DNA of 64,000 nt, from the NCBI GenBank assembly GCA_963825615.1, contig CAWGTV010000008.1:310001-374000 (forward strand), written 5' to 3'. Below, one piece after another: positions 37,665 through 46,750 of this stretch; the first letter of the stretch is position 1, and each line of letters starts with the position of its first letter. The notes under the pieces are model-generated. The model saw nothing but the letters and a program-made list of their open reading frames with translations, did no database searches and was not told the DNA's origin. The stretch is from JAHEDT01 sp963825615 (lineage in GTDB: Bacteria; Desulfobacterota; Desulfuromonadia; Desulfuromonadales; BM103). Both the position numbers and the translations under genes were made by a program.

Positions 37665-38047
37665 AGGCCCCCTGGCACTACATGACCAGCGGCGACTGGC
37701 TGGTGGTCCTGCTGCTGCTCTGCGCCTCTATGGCAGGCATCGCCTGGGTGGCGACCGCCCCCAGGGGGACCCGCGTCATCGTAACCAGCAGCGGCCAGAC
37801 CTGCTTCATCGCGCCTCTCGATCAGCCCCGCAGCGTCGACCTTGACGGGCCCCTCGGCCAGACACACCTCGTTATAGACGATCAGGGCGCCCGCATCACC
37901 GCTTCACCCTGCCCGCACAAGCTCTGTATTGCCATGGGACCGGCCCGACATAGCGGCGACCTGCTGGCCTGTATACCGAACCGGATCCTGGTCCGCATCG
38001 ACAAACCCGGCGGCGAGGAGGCCCCTTATGACCTGCTCAGCCGTTGA
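37661..38047 (+). CDS. NusG domain II-containing protein
   Basis: A 128-residue protein from GTG 37661. One N-terminal membrane helix (about residues 13-32) is followed by a small beta domain of the NusG-II type with VIDDQGARITASPCPHKLCIAMG. The SPCPHKLC segment holds two Cys and one His characteristic of this family. It recurrently sits beside ApbE and a Gx-type transporter, as here, but its role is unknown. Its end overlaps the next gene's start. Confidence 0.85.
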   Translation: MKAPWHYMTSGDWLVVLLLLCASMAGIAWVATAPRGTRVIVTSSGQTCFIAPLDQPRSVDLDGPLGQTHLVIDDQGARITASPCPHKLCIAMGPARHSGDLLACIPNRILVRIDKPGGEEAPYDLLSR

Positions 38048-38597
38048 CCCCGTGCAGTTAGCCGGGGCCCGCCGCCAGGTCTTTGTGGCGCTGTTTGTGG
38101 CCGTGGCCGTAACCGTGCATGCCCTGGAAACGCTGCTGCCGATGCCTGTCCCCTGGCTGCGCCTCGGGCTGGCCAATGTCATGACCCTGACTGCCCTCTA
38201 CCTGTATGACGGCCGCGCCGCGTGGACCGTCAGCCTGGCCAGGGTCGGCATCGGCGCCCTGCTGCTCGGCAGGCTGTTCAGTCCAGGTTTCTGGTTGGCA
38301 CTGGCCGGCGCCATCGTCGCAACATCTGCTATGATTATCATGTACCGCATCGCCGGACGACGCTTGAGCCCAATCGGAGTTTCGGCGATCGGCGCAGCGG
38401 GGCATGCTTTTGGGCAGATTCTTGCTGCGCGCATGCTGGTCATCCAGCACGCGGCGATCTGGCAGATTTTCCCTCTGTTCCTGTTTTTTACCGTTTTTGC
38501 CGGGATTCTGACCGGATGGTTTGCGGCAGGGCTGATCGAAAAGCTGCGACAACATCCAGCCTTTCAGGCCCCAGCGGAAGCAGACACCAACCATTGA
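38028..38597 (+). CDS. Gx transporter family membrane protein
   Basis: The 189-residue membrane protein has five to six helices. It carries the family marks LLPMPVPWLRLGLANVMTL, SLARVGIGALLLGRLFSPGFWLAL with repeated Gly-containing helices, and AIGAAGHAFGQILAA. Such Gx proteins were once annotated as heptaprenyl diphosphate synthase component I and are thought to be small-molecule carriers. ATG 38028 follows GGCGAGGAG. It is the fourth gene of the rimO operon. Confidence 0.85.
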   Translation: MTCSAVDPVQLAGARRQVFVALFVAVAVTVHALETLLPMPVPWLRLGLANVMTLTALYLYDGRAAWTVSLARVGIGALLLGRLFSPGFWLALAGAIVATSAMIIMYRIAGRRLSPIGVSAIGAAGHAFGQILAARMLVIQHAAIWQIFPLFLFFTVFAGILTGWFAAGLIEKLRQHPAFQAPAEADTNH

Positions 38598-38610
38598 CAG
38601 GAGAATGCAG

Positions 38611-38904
38611 ATGCAGCGATGGCGGCTCTTTCTGACCTTGATCATGCTGGGCAGCCTGTGCGCGTGCAGTGCCCATCAGGAAGGGACAGCCTCTCAAGCT
38701 GGTTTTGCAGCGACCGTCAAGGCTCCGCATGTCGAGGCGGGAGAGCAGCCCTGTGCCGTTACTGGGAAGGGCGTTGTGCTGCCAATCGGCTCCCCGGCAG
38801 AGAGCCTTTTCCAGGGCGGCGCGGTCCTGCCGCAGGGAGATTGCAGGCAGGCTGGGAGTAGCAGGCAGCGACCGGTCAAGGCGACCAGATGCTGCTGGTC
38901 GAGC
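38611..38904 (+). CDS. possible small lipoprotein of uncertain 3' end
   Basis: Right after the Gx gene, AGGAG precedes two ATGs (38605 is not a better start than 38611). The frame begins MQRWRLFLTLIMLGSLCACSAH, a plausible lipoprotein signal. The frame then stays open far into the antisense strand of hslO, which is not credible as coding. The real stop may be hidden by an indel. I report only the part before hslO; function unknown. Confidence 0.3.
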
Positions 38905-39777
38905 TTAAAAGGACGCCCTGAGCCCCTGCAAAGTCGCCAGGTCGACCGCGTAGATCTCCTTGCAGTATTCACAGGTCACCCGGGCTTCGCCGAGTTCCGC
39001 GATGATCTGGTCAAGCTCTTCGGGCCCCAACGTCCGCAGCAGGTTGAGCGTTTGCTGGCGACTGCAGGTACAGCTGAAGCAGACCGGCGTCGTACCGAGC
39101 ACCTGGTACGGATAATCGTCGAGCACGCGCGCGGCGATCGCCTCGGGAGACAACCCCTGACGCAGCAGGGTGGTGGTCGGTGGCAATGCTGCCAAGCAGT
39201 CGGCGAGCCGGTCGGCGAGGGCGTCGTCGGCATCGGGCATAAGCTGCACCAGGAATCCTCCTGCAGCTGCGACTTCAGCCTGCTGCCCCAACTCCACACC
39301 GAGCGCGACGCTTGACGGTGTCTGCTCCGAGGTGGTGAAGTAATAGGCCAGATCTTCGGCAATTTCGCTGCTGACCAGCTGGACCATGCCGCGGTAAGGC
39401 TCTTTCAGGCCGAGATCCTTGACCACGTGCAGAAAGCCGGCGCGTCCAACGGCCCCGGCCACATCAAAGCGGCCATCGCGGGGCGGCAACCCCGCCAGCG
39501 GCCACTTGACCGTTGCCCGCACATGGCCGCGCGCATCAGCTTCAGCCTGGAGTCTCTGCAGCGGCCCGTTGCCTTCGACGGTCAGACCGATGCGCTGGTC
39601 CCCTTTGAGCTGGCTGACCATCAGCGCGGCGGCGGTTGCCAGCCGCCCGAGGGCGACGGTGGCAGTCGGGTCGGTCTGCTGTCGCCGGCGGACCTCCTCG
39701 ACCAGCAGGGTGGTTTCAACCACGCTGACCCGGATAGCGCCGTCAAGGGTCAGGATACGAATCAGTTGATCGGACAT
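38905..39777 (-). CDS. hslO: Hsp33 redox-regulated chaperone
   Basis: Hsp33 is a cytosolic holdase switched on by oxidation. The 290-residue product has the N-terminal core (LLVEEVRRRQQTDPTATVALGRL, GPLQRLQAEADARG) and the C-terminal zinc site CxC...CxxC in CFSCTCSRQQ and RVTCEYCKEIY. All four cysteines are conserved, except that one extra Cys makes the first motif CFSCTC. It is transcribed alone on the minus strand. Confidence 0.93.
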   Translation of the reverse strand: MSDQLIRILTLDGAIRVSVVETTLLVEEVRRRQQTDPTATVALGRLATAAALMVSQLKGDQRIGLTVEGNGPLQRLQAEADARGHVRATVKWPLAGLPPRDGRFDVAGAVGRAGFLHVVKDLGLKEPYRGMVQLVSSEIAEDLAYYFTTSEQTPSSVALGVELGQQAEVAAAGGFLVQLMPDADDALADRLADCLAALPPTTTLLRQGLSPEAIAARVLDDYPYQVLGTTPVCFSCTCSRQQTLNLLRTLGPEELDQIIAELGEARVTCEYCKEIYAVDLATLQGLRASF

Positions 39778-39866
39778 TTGGAGACCTCCTGGAAACGCTG
39801 GAATCTTAGCCTAAAGGCCACGGTCGGTAAAGGATGATTGCCGATGATGCCCCTTGAGAGAAGCAT

Positions 39867-41462
39867 ATGCTGAAAATCCTGCCATGGCTCCCCTACTTGA
39901 TGCCGCCCCTGCTCGGAGCGCTGATCGGCTATGTCACCAACTACATTGCCATCCGCATGCTGTTCAGGCCGCTGCGCCCCTGGCGTCTGTTCGGCGTGCG
40001 CCTGCCGCTGACGCCGGGGATCATCCCCGCCAAACGCGGTGAATTGGCACAGCGTATGGGTGAAATGGTCGGCTCGCACCTGCTGACCGCAGAGGATGTC
40101 CGCAAGACCCTGGAAAAGCCAGTTTTTCAGCGTGAGCTCAAGGGCGCGGTCAACGACAAGCTCAGCGCCTTCCTCGACCGCCATCTCGGCCCCCTCGACA
40201 CCCTGGTGCCGGACGGTTACCGGCGGCGTTTTCGCGAGCTGGTGACAACCGTCCGAACCAAAGTCGTGCGCACGGTAACTGATTACCTGGCCAGCAGTGA
40301 GTTCGAGCACCAACTGCGCCGCTTCATCCTGGAAAAGGGCGACGCCCTGCTGGCGCGCGACCTGGAAAGCTTCCTCACACCGGCCCGCTACCAGGGGCTT
40401 TACAACCATCTTGATGCCCGCGTAACCACGGTTTTACAAGCACCGCAAACCGCTCGGGCTGTGGAACGCTTTGTCGACGAACGCCTCGAACGCCTGTTGC
40501 AGAGCGACCGTTCCCTGCGCGAATTGATCCCGGGCGATCTGGTCGAAGTGCTCCTGCAGCAGCTCGAACGGGAAGTACCGCCCCTACTTGAGCGGTTTGG
40601 CGGGCTGCTCTACGACCCGGACTTCAGGCAACGCCTGGTGGAACGGTCCAGGCATGGGATCGACTCCTTTCTCGATTCCCTGGGTGGGCTGGCCGGGCTC
40701 CTGACCGGCTTCATCAACCTCGACAAAATTTACGGCCGCATCCCCGAGTTCCTCGACAAGGCCGGCGAGGAGATCTCCCGCTGGCTGCGCGAGGAGCAGA
40801 CCCAGCAACAGGTCGCCAGCATGCTGCGGGACCGCCTGGAGGGCTTGCTGGACAAGCCGTTGAGCCGCTTCCTGGAAAAAGCCCCCTACGAGAAGGTCGC
40901 CGGAGCCAGGCGCTATCTCAGTGAACGATCGGTCGCCGCCGTACAGAGCAGGCGGACCACTGAGCTGTTACTCGGCGTTGCCGACAAGGGGTTGCAACAG
41001 ATCAAGGATCGCTCCTTCCGCAGCCTGCTCGACGAGAACCTGCCAGAGCAGAGCGTGGTGCGAATGCAGGCTGAGCTCGGCGATCGCCTGCTCAACCTGG
41101 CCAGATCAGCTGAGGCCACCGCGGCCATCGATGCCGTGGTCAAGGACCGGTTGGAGGTGTTGGTCTTTCAGCAGCCCCTCGGCCGCCTGGCAGAACGCTT
41201 GCCGGCCGACGTCCTCGAAGAACTCGAAGAAAGCCTTTATCGCCAGGTCGGCGAAGTGCTACAGAAGGAAGTGCCACCGTTGATCGAAACGCTGAACGTC
41301 GCGCGCATGGTCGAAGACAAGGTCAACCACCTCGACATCCTGCAGGTCGAAGGACTGCTGATGGGGGTCATGCAGGAGCAATTCAAATATATCAACCTGT
41401 TCGGTGCCATCCTCGGTTTCCTGATCGGGTTGATCAACCTGGCCGTCTGGTGGATGGCATAA
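39867..41462 (+). CDS. DUF445 family membrane protein
   Basis: The 531-residue protein has an N-terminal transmembrane segment (PPLLGALIGYVTNYIAIRML, diagnostic for DUF445) and a C-terminal one (LFGAILGFLIGLINLAVWWM). Between them is a long charged helical region (about 60-505) likely to be a coiled-coil or tubular cytoplasmic or periplasmic part. The function of DUF445 is unknown. The gene begins an apparent operon with malonyl-CoA decarboxylase, 12 bases downstream. Confidence 0.85.
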   Translation: MLKILPWLPYLMPPLLGALIGYVTNYIAIRMLFRPLRPWRLFGVRLPLTPGIIPAKRGELAQRMGEMVGSHLLTAEDVRKTLEKPVFQRELKGAVNDKLSAFLDRHLGPLDTLVPDGYRRRFRELVTTVRTKVVRTVTDYLASSEFEHQLRRFILEKGDALLARDLESFLTPARYQGLYNHLDARVTTVLQAPQTARAVERFVDERLERLLQSDRSLRELIPGDLVEVLLQQLEREVPPLLERFGGLLYDPDFRQRLVERSRHGIDSFLDSLGGLAGLLTGFINLDKIYGRIPEFLDKAGEEISRWLREEQTQQQVASMLRDRLEGLLDKPLSRFLEKAPYEKVAGARRYLSERSVAAVQSRRTTELLLGVADKGLQQIKDRSFRSLLDENLPEQSVVRMQAELGDRLLNLARSAEATAAIDAVVKDRLEVLVFQQPLGRLAERLPADVLEELEESLYRQVGEVLQKEVPPLIETLNVARMVEDKVNHLDILQVEGLLMGVMQEQFKYINLFGAILGFLIGLINLAVWWMA

Positions 41463-41474
41463 CGGAGAGCAGTG

Positions 41475-42968
41475 ATGAATTCTCGTTTTTACCTCGGCTG
41501 GGACCACATCCGCCGGGCCTGGAGCGGCATCCTCGGTTCGGACGATCTCAAGAACCTGCCCAAGGTGGCTGCCGACCTGCCGCCGGCAGACGCCGAACGG
41601 GTCAAGCGCCTTATGCAGGATTGCCTGGCCGCCCGCGGCGGCGAGGTTTCCGCTCGCCAGCGCGCCGCAACCCTCGGTGAGCTCTACCTGACGTTGAGCG
41701 AAACGGGGCGCAAAAACTTTCTCGTCACCCTGGTGGACAATTTCTGCGTCGACCGCGAACGGGTCAAAACCACAGCCCGCCAGCTGCTAGAAACCGCCGA
41801 CGACCGCAGCTTTCAGAAGGTGGCAGGGCGTATGCGTGAGATCCTGGTCTCGCCACAACAGCGGTTATTGCGCCAGTTCAATGCCCTCCCCCAGGGGATT
41901 AAGTTTCTCGTCGACTTGCGCGCCGACCTGCTGGTCTTTCGAACCGCCGAGCCGAAGCTGGCGATTCTTGACCTCGATCTCAAGACGTTGCTGGCCACTT
42001 GGTTCGATGTCGGCTTCCTGTCGGTGGAGCGCATTACCTGGCAGAGCCCCGCCGCCCTGCTGGAAAAACTCATGGCCTACGAGGCAGTCCACGCCATCAA
42101 TTCCTGGACCGACCTGCATAACCGCCTGGAATCGGACCGGCGCTGCTACGCTTTCTTCCATCCCGGCATGGCTGATGAACCGCTGATCTTCATCGAAGTC
42201 GCCCTGGTCGAGGGGCTGGCAACCAGCATCCAGGAGCTCCTGGATGAAAAGGCCCCGGAAACCCCGGCCGAAGAGGCTGACACCGCCATCTTCTATTCAA
42301 TCTCCAACACCCAGCAGGGGCTACAGGGGATCAGTTTCGGGCCGTTTCTGATCAAACAGGTGGTGACCAGCCTGCGCCGGCAGTTGCCGAACCTGAAAAC
42401 TTTTTCGACCCTCTCCCCGTTACCGGGCTTCCGCCGCTGGCTGAATTCCTATTACGAGGCAGCCATGAGCACGGACGCCCACGATCCCGCGGTCCAGGCC
42501 CTGGGTGAAGCCGCTAGGCTACTCGGGGTCGCAGCAGGACCGGATGCGGTCTTCAACTGCATGCGCTGGTGGGACAACCCGCAGGTTGTGGCCCAGCTGA
42601 AGGAACCTTTGCTCGGTCTGTGCGCACGCTACCTGCATGAAGCCCGAGAAAAGGACCAGGCGCCCCTTGATCCGGTCGCCCGCTTCCATCTGGGCAACGG
42701 CGCCCGCATCGAGCGCATCAACTGGCTTGGCGACATCTCTGCCAAGGGGATTCAGGATTCTTGCGGTCTGATGGTCAATTACCTGTACCAGCTCAAGGAG
42801 ATCGAAAAGAATATCGAGGCCTACGCCACCAGCAAGGAGATTGCCGCCGCTACGCGGGTCCGCAACCTGCTACGAGACGATGAGGACGCTCATGGGCAGC
42901 TGACCCGCCTGCGCCGCCTGCTCTCCATCAGGCGTGGCAATGGCGCAGCCAGCCCGCTACAATCTTGA
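41475..42968 (+). CDS. malonyl-CoA decarboxylase
   Basis: Converts malonyl-CoA to acetyl-CoA and CO2. The 497-residue product has an N-terminal helical domain (1-170) and a GNAT-like catalytic domain. Visible signatures are AVHAINSWTDLHNRL, FFHPGMADEPLIFIEVAL, AIFYSISNTQQGLQGISFG, LKTFSTLSPLPGFRRWL (catalytic Ser) and ARFHLGNGARIERINWLGD (catalytic His). ATG 41475 follows GGAGAG. No malonate transporter or malonyl-CoA synthetase is nearby, so it may limit malonyl-CoA levels rather than serve growth on malonate. Confidence 0.9.
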   Translation: MNSRFYLGWDHIRRAWSGILGSDDLKNLPKVAADLPPADAERVKRLMQDCLAARGGEVSARQRAATLGELYLTLSETGRKNFLVTLVDNFCVDRERVKTTARQLLETADDRSFQKVAGRMREILVSPQQRLLRQFNALPQGIKFLVDLRADLLVFRTAEPKLAILDLDLKTLLATWFDVGFLSVERITWQSPAALLEKLMAYEAVHAINSWTDLHNRLESDRRCYAFFHPGMADEPLIFIEVALVEGLATSIQELLDEKAPETPAEEADTAIFYSISNTQQGLQGISFGPFLIKQVVTSLRRQLPNLKTFSTLSPLPGFRRWLNSYYEAAMSTDAHDPAVQALGEAARLLGVAAGPDAVFNCMRWWDNPQVVAQLKEPLLGLCARYLHEAREKDQAPLDPVARFHLGNGARIERINWLGDISAKGIQDSCGLMVNYLYQLKEIEKNIEAYATSKEIAAATRVRNLLRDDEDAHGQLTRLRRLLSIRRGNGAASPLQS

Positions 42969-42983
42969 CACGGAGAGATAGAG

Positions 42984-43877
42984 ATGAATTTGAAACCGGA
43001 AGTCGTGGAACAACTTGAAAGGGTGCTCTCATCGGTCGAACAGCTGCTACCTAAGGCCGTGGAGCCGGTCGACTGGTCGACAACCCGCGCGGCCAACTGG
43101 CGCCGTCACTCTTTTGCCGGCTACCTGGAACCGATTGAACATATTGAGGAGACCCGGCTCGACGACCTGATCGGCATCGACCGGCAGAAGCAAATCCTTG
43201 ACCGCAACACCCGCCAGTTTCTGCGCGGCTATCCGGCCAACAACGTCCTGCTCTGGGGTTCGCGCGGCACCGGTAAGTCTTCGGTGGTCAGGGCGCTGCT
43301 CAACAAGCACGCCGGCAAGGGGCTGCGCATCATCCAGGTGGACAAGCACGATCTTGATTTCTTGCCGGACATCTTCGCACAGATCGGCAGGCAGCCCTAC
43401 CGCTACATCCTGCTCTGCGACGACCTCTCCTTCGAACCGGACGACCCGGGCTACAAGATCCTCAAGAGCGTACTCGACGGCTCGGTCTACGCCTCGCCAA
43501 AAAACGTGCTGATCTACGTGACCTCCAACCGGCGCCACCTGCTCCCCGAGTTTGACACCGACAACCTCGGCGCGAAGATGGTCAACAACGAAATCCATCA
43601 CGGCGAATCGGTCGAGGAGAAGATCTCCCTTTCCGACCGCTTCGGCCTCTGGCTGTCCTTCTATGTCTTCAAGCAGGACCTCTACCTGGAGATCGTGCAG
43701 AAAACCATCGCCCGTCTCTGTCTCGAGAACGGCGTCGAACCCCACTGGGACGAGGAGATGGCGCGGGCGGCCATCAAGTGGTCGCATGACAAGAGCAAAC
43801 GCTGCGGGCGCACCGCCCTGCAGTTTGCCCGCAACTGGCTGGGACAGCATATGCTCAAAAAGGACAATGAAGCATAA
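42984..43877 (+). CDS. DUF815 family ATPase
   Basis: A 297-residue AAA-like ATPase with Walker A LLWGSRGTGKSSVVRAL, Walker B ILLCDDLSFEP, a sensor segment LIYVTSNRRHLLPEF, and a C-terminal lid. The family (PF05673) is widespread and its function is undetermined. It is the last gene of the DUF445-MCD group, 15 bases behind malonyl-CoA decarboxylase. Confidence 0.88.
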   Translation: MNLKPEVVEQLERVLSSVEQLLPKAVEPVDWSTTRAANWRRHSFAGYLEPIEHIEETRLDDLIGIDRQKQILDRNTRQFLRGYPANNVLLWGSRGTGKSSVVRALLNKHAGKGLRIIQVDKHDLDFLPDIFAQIGRQPYRYILLCDDLSFEPDDPGYKILKSVLDGSVYASPKNVLIYVTSNRRHLLPEFDTDNLGAKMVNNEIHHGESVEEKISLSDRFGLWLSFYVFKQDLYLEIVQKTIARLCLENGVEPHWDEEMARAAIKWSHDKSKRCGRTALQFARNWLGQHMLKKDNEA

Positions 43878-44051
43878 CCGGCCCAGAGGCAAAATATGAC
43901 TCTAAATGTTTCACATTGCAAACGCTGAAGAATTTCTCCGTTTGGCCAAACCAATGTAATGCCGAAACACGATTAGACGACATACCGGCAATTCAATGTG
44001 ACGGATCAGTCCCATAGTTACGCGGAGAGCGATAACCCTTATGATTGTTCA

Positions 44052-44795
44052 TCATTTCTCACGGTGGATCGCCAATGGTCCCCAGGCCTGAGTGACCGGC
44101 ATCGCTTCGAGGAAATTTATGTTCACATGAGCCGGCAAATTAGCAATCCACCACACCATCTCGGCGATATCTTCCGGTTGCATAAACTCTGTCCCCGCGT
44201 AAATCTTTGCTGCTCTCTCCTCGTCCCCTTTGAAGCGGACTTCTGAAAATTCGCTTTTGGACATGCCCGGCGCAATATCGGTAACCCGCACATGTTTACC
44301 AATCAGGTCAGCGCGCAGGTTGCGGGAGAATTGCTGAACGAAGGCCTTGCTCGCACCATAAACGTTGCCTCCCGGGTAAGGCCACCTACCGGCGGTTGAA
44401 CTGATGTTGATGATGTGCCCGCTGTTGCGTGCAACCATCTGCGGCAAAAGGGTGCGTGTACAATACATCAGCCCCTTGATGTTAGTATCGACCATCGTAT
44501 CCCAGTCATCGAGGTTGACATCCCAGGCCGGCTCAAGCCCCAGGGCCAACCCGGCATTGTTCAGTAAAAGATCGACATCCTGTAGATTGCCAAGTTTCTC
44601 CAACACCTGCTGCCGGTCACGGACATCAAGAGGGAGGATCTTAAGCACCGTTCCTCCCAACTCATCCTTTAGCTGCTGTAGTCGTTCGGTACGGCGACCA
44701 ACGAGGATCAGCTGCCAGCCACCAGCCGCAAAACGGCGTGCGCTGGCAGCACCAAAACCCGAGGTTGCGCCGGTAATCAAAATGGTTTTGATCAT
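44052..44795 (-). CDS. YdfG-like NADP-dependent short-chain dehydrogenase
   Basis: This 247-residue classical SDR has TGATSGFGAASARRFA (cofactor Gly motif), LLNNAGLALGL, INISSTAGRWPYPGGNVYGASKAFVQ with catalytic Ser, Tyr and Lys, and a C-terminal end typical of YdfG. YdfG oxidises serine, allo-threonine and 3-hydroxy acids and reduces malonic semialdehyde. The segment IAPGMSKSEFS deviates slightly from the usual GGTEFS. It is the last gene of the sugar-acid operon, so it may handle an aldehyde or hydroxy acid there. Confidence 0.87.
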   Translation of the reverse strand: MIKTILITGATSGFGAASARRFAAGGWQLILVGRRTERLQQLKDELGGTVLKILPLDVRDRQQVLEKLGNLQDVDLLLNNAGLALGLEPAWDVNLDDWDTMVDTNIKGLMYCTRTLLPQMVARNSGHIINISSTAGRWPYPGGNVYGASKAFVQQFSRNLRADLIGKHVRVTDIAPGMSKSEFSEVRFKGDEERAAKIYAGTEFMQPEDIAEMVWWIANLPAHVNINFLEAMPVTQAWGPLAIHREK

Positions 44796-44810
44796 CTTCC
44801 TGGCCCTCCT

Positions 44811-45185
44811 TTACATGCGTTCTTCCATTATTGTCTTCAGCCCCTGCCACAAGATGTCTGCGCAGGCAGGATTGGTGGCGACCGGGATATTATGTAGTCG
44901 CAAAGTCGCAGCAGGTCACCAATATCCGGTTCGTGTGGTTGAGCCGTCAAAGGGTCGCGAAAGAAAATCACAGCCGCAATCTCTCCCGAAACCACCCTTG
45001 CGGCTATTTCTATATCTCCTCCCAGAGGTCCGGAACGAACCGTATCAATCTGCAACCCGACCTTGTCCTGCAGGAGGTTGCCGCTCGTGGAGGTGGCGAC
45101 TAGAGAGCACTTTGCCCGCAGTGCCGGCAAATTCAAGCAGCGCCTCTTTTCTGCCGTCATCGGCAACCAGCGCCAGGACCGGCAT
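44811..45185 (-). CDS. mgsA: methylglyoxal synthase, two frameshifts as read
   Basis: MgsA turns dihydroxyacetone phosphate into methylglyoxal and phosphate. From ATG 45185 the frame is MPVLALVADDGRKEALLEFAG. It shifts near 45122 (one extra base, or two lost), then reads ATSTSGNLL, SGPLGGDIEIAARV (catalytic Asp) and FFRDPLTAQPHEPDIGDLLRL (His). A base is lost near 44893, after which NIPVATNPACADILWQGL completes the protein at 44811, about 124 residues. It starts three bases after the tctA stop and is clearly part of the operon. Confidence 0.85.
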
Positions 45186-45187
45186 CG

Positions 45188-46735
45188 TTATTTGTCCTTA
45201 CGTGCTTCGACCGGCAGAAAACATGACCTGATTCTGTCAAGCAGTTTGGCCATCAGCTTTTTGTAGAAGGGAAACTGCGAGATGAACGATAAAAAAATCA
45301 ACAGCAGCAGAATCAGTGCGACCGGGCGATGGAAGATCGGCATGAAGCTGCCGTGAGAGACCATTAGCGCACGCCGCAGGTTCTCATCAGCCATCGGACC
45401 GAGAATAACGCCGATAACCAGCGGCGCAATCGGGTAGCCCATCTCGGTCAGAAAATACGCAATGACGCCGACCGGCAGCATCAGGTAGAGGTTGAAGATG
45501 TTCATCCCCAGGGCATAAGAGCCGATCACGCAGAGCAGGCCGATAATCGGCATGAATATCTGCGGCGGGATGCGCAGCACCTTGACAACCTGGCGGGAGA
45601 GCAGGATACCGAGCACCCACATGGCGATCGAGGCAAGAAAGAGGATGGCGGCAATCTCGAGGATGAAGTTGGGTTGCTCGATCGACAGCATCGGCCCGGG
45701 ATTGACGCCGTGCAGCATCAGGGCACCGAGCAGCATGGCGGCTGGCGGACTGCCAGGAATCCCCAGGTTGAGCAGGGTGATCATCGACCCGCCGATGCAG
45801 GCATTGTTGGCGGTTTCCGAGGAGATTACCCCGGCATACTCTCCCTTGCCAAAGTTTTCCGGATGTTTTGAAGAATTCTTGGCCGCGCCGTAGGAGACCC
45901 ACCCGGCGATATCTTCACCGATGCCCGGCACCGCGCCGATGCCGACGCCAATCAGGGCCGAGCGCACGATATGCACCCAGTTCTTCATCATGGCAGAGAA
46001 CTCCGGTAGAACCCGGGTCAACTTCTTCGCCTCGCCCAGGTTGACCTGGTCACGCAGCACCTGGATGATCTGCGGAATGCCGAAGGCACCGATCAGCACC
46101 GGGACGATCTCGATCCCACCCTCAAGCTCACTGAAGCCGAGGGTGAAGCGTGGGTAGAACTGCAGGCTGTCACGCCCGACACAGGCGAGGAACAGCCCGA
46201 GAAAACCTGAGATCCAGCCTTTGCAGGTCAAATCGGGACTGGTCAGGGTGCCGCTGATCAGGATACCGAACAGCGCCAGCAGAAAGAACTCGAAGGAGGT
46301 GAACTGCAGGGCAAAGGCGGCGATCAGGGGAGAGAGGGCGACGACAAAGAGCATGCCGATCAGGGTGCCGATCGTAGACGCTGTTGTGGTCATTCCGAGC
46401 GCCTTGCCCCCCTCGCCTTTGCAGGCCAGCGGGTAACCGTCGAGGGCTGTGGCGGCCGAGGCGGCGGTACCGGGAATATTGATCAGAATCGATGCGTAGG
46501 ATCCGCCGTAGATGGCACCAACGTAGACTCCCATCAAAGCCACCATCGCCAGGTCGGCCGACATTCCGTAGGTCAGGGTGGTCAGCAGAGCAACGCCGAG
46601 CGTGGCTGTCAGGCCGGGCAGAGCGCCGAAGATGATGCCGAGAAAGACACTGCCAAACAGCAGCAGTACGTTCAAGGGATCGGCGACCAGCCCACCCATC
46701 AGTTGGAAAAAGGTCAGAAGTCTTTCAAAGACCAT
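45188..46735 (-). CDS. tctA: tripartite tricarboxylate transporter, large permease TctA
   Basis: The 515-residue inner-membrane permease has about twelve helices. It carries both family motifs: GALPGLTATLGVALL near the N-terminus and LGIPGSPPAAMLLGALMLHG in the second half, with GAVPGIGEDIAGWVSYG between. TTT systems use an extracytoplasmic binding protein (TctC) and a small subunit (TctB) to import carboxylates or sugar acids with sodium or proton drive. The order in the operon is tctC-tctB-tctA. Confidence 0.93.
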   Translation of the reverse strand: MVFERLLTFFQLMGGLVADPLNVLLLFGSVFLGIIFGALPGLTATLGVALLTTLTYGMSADLAMVALMGVYVGAIYGGSYASILINIPGTAASAATALDGYPLACKGEGGKALGMTTTASTIGTLIGMLFVVALSPLIAAFALQFTSFEFFLLALFGILISGTLTSPDLTCKGWISGFLGLFLACVGRDSLQFYPRFTLGFSELEGGIEIVPVLIGAFGIPQIIQVLRDQVNLGEAKKLTRVLPEFSAMMKNWVHIVRSALIGVGIGAVPGIGEDIAGWVSYGAAKNSSKHPENFGKGEYAGVISSETANNACIGGSMITLLNLGIPGSPPAAMLLGALMLHGVNPGPMLSIEQPNFILEIAAILFLASIAMWVLGILLSRQVVKVLRIPPQIFMPIIGLLCVIGSYALGMNIFNLYLMLPVGVIAYFLTEMGYPIAPLVIGVILGPMADENLRRALMVSHGSFMPIFHRPVALILLLLIFLSFISQFPFYKKLMAKLLDRIRSCFLPVEARKDK

Positions 46736-46750
46736 GGGTGCAGGCTCCCG

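Noticed and set aside
38905..39315. Extension of the possible lipoprotein frame through the 3' part of hslO
   Set aside because: It lies antisense to a clearly conserved Hsp33 C-terminal domain; only the first part before hslO has any support.
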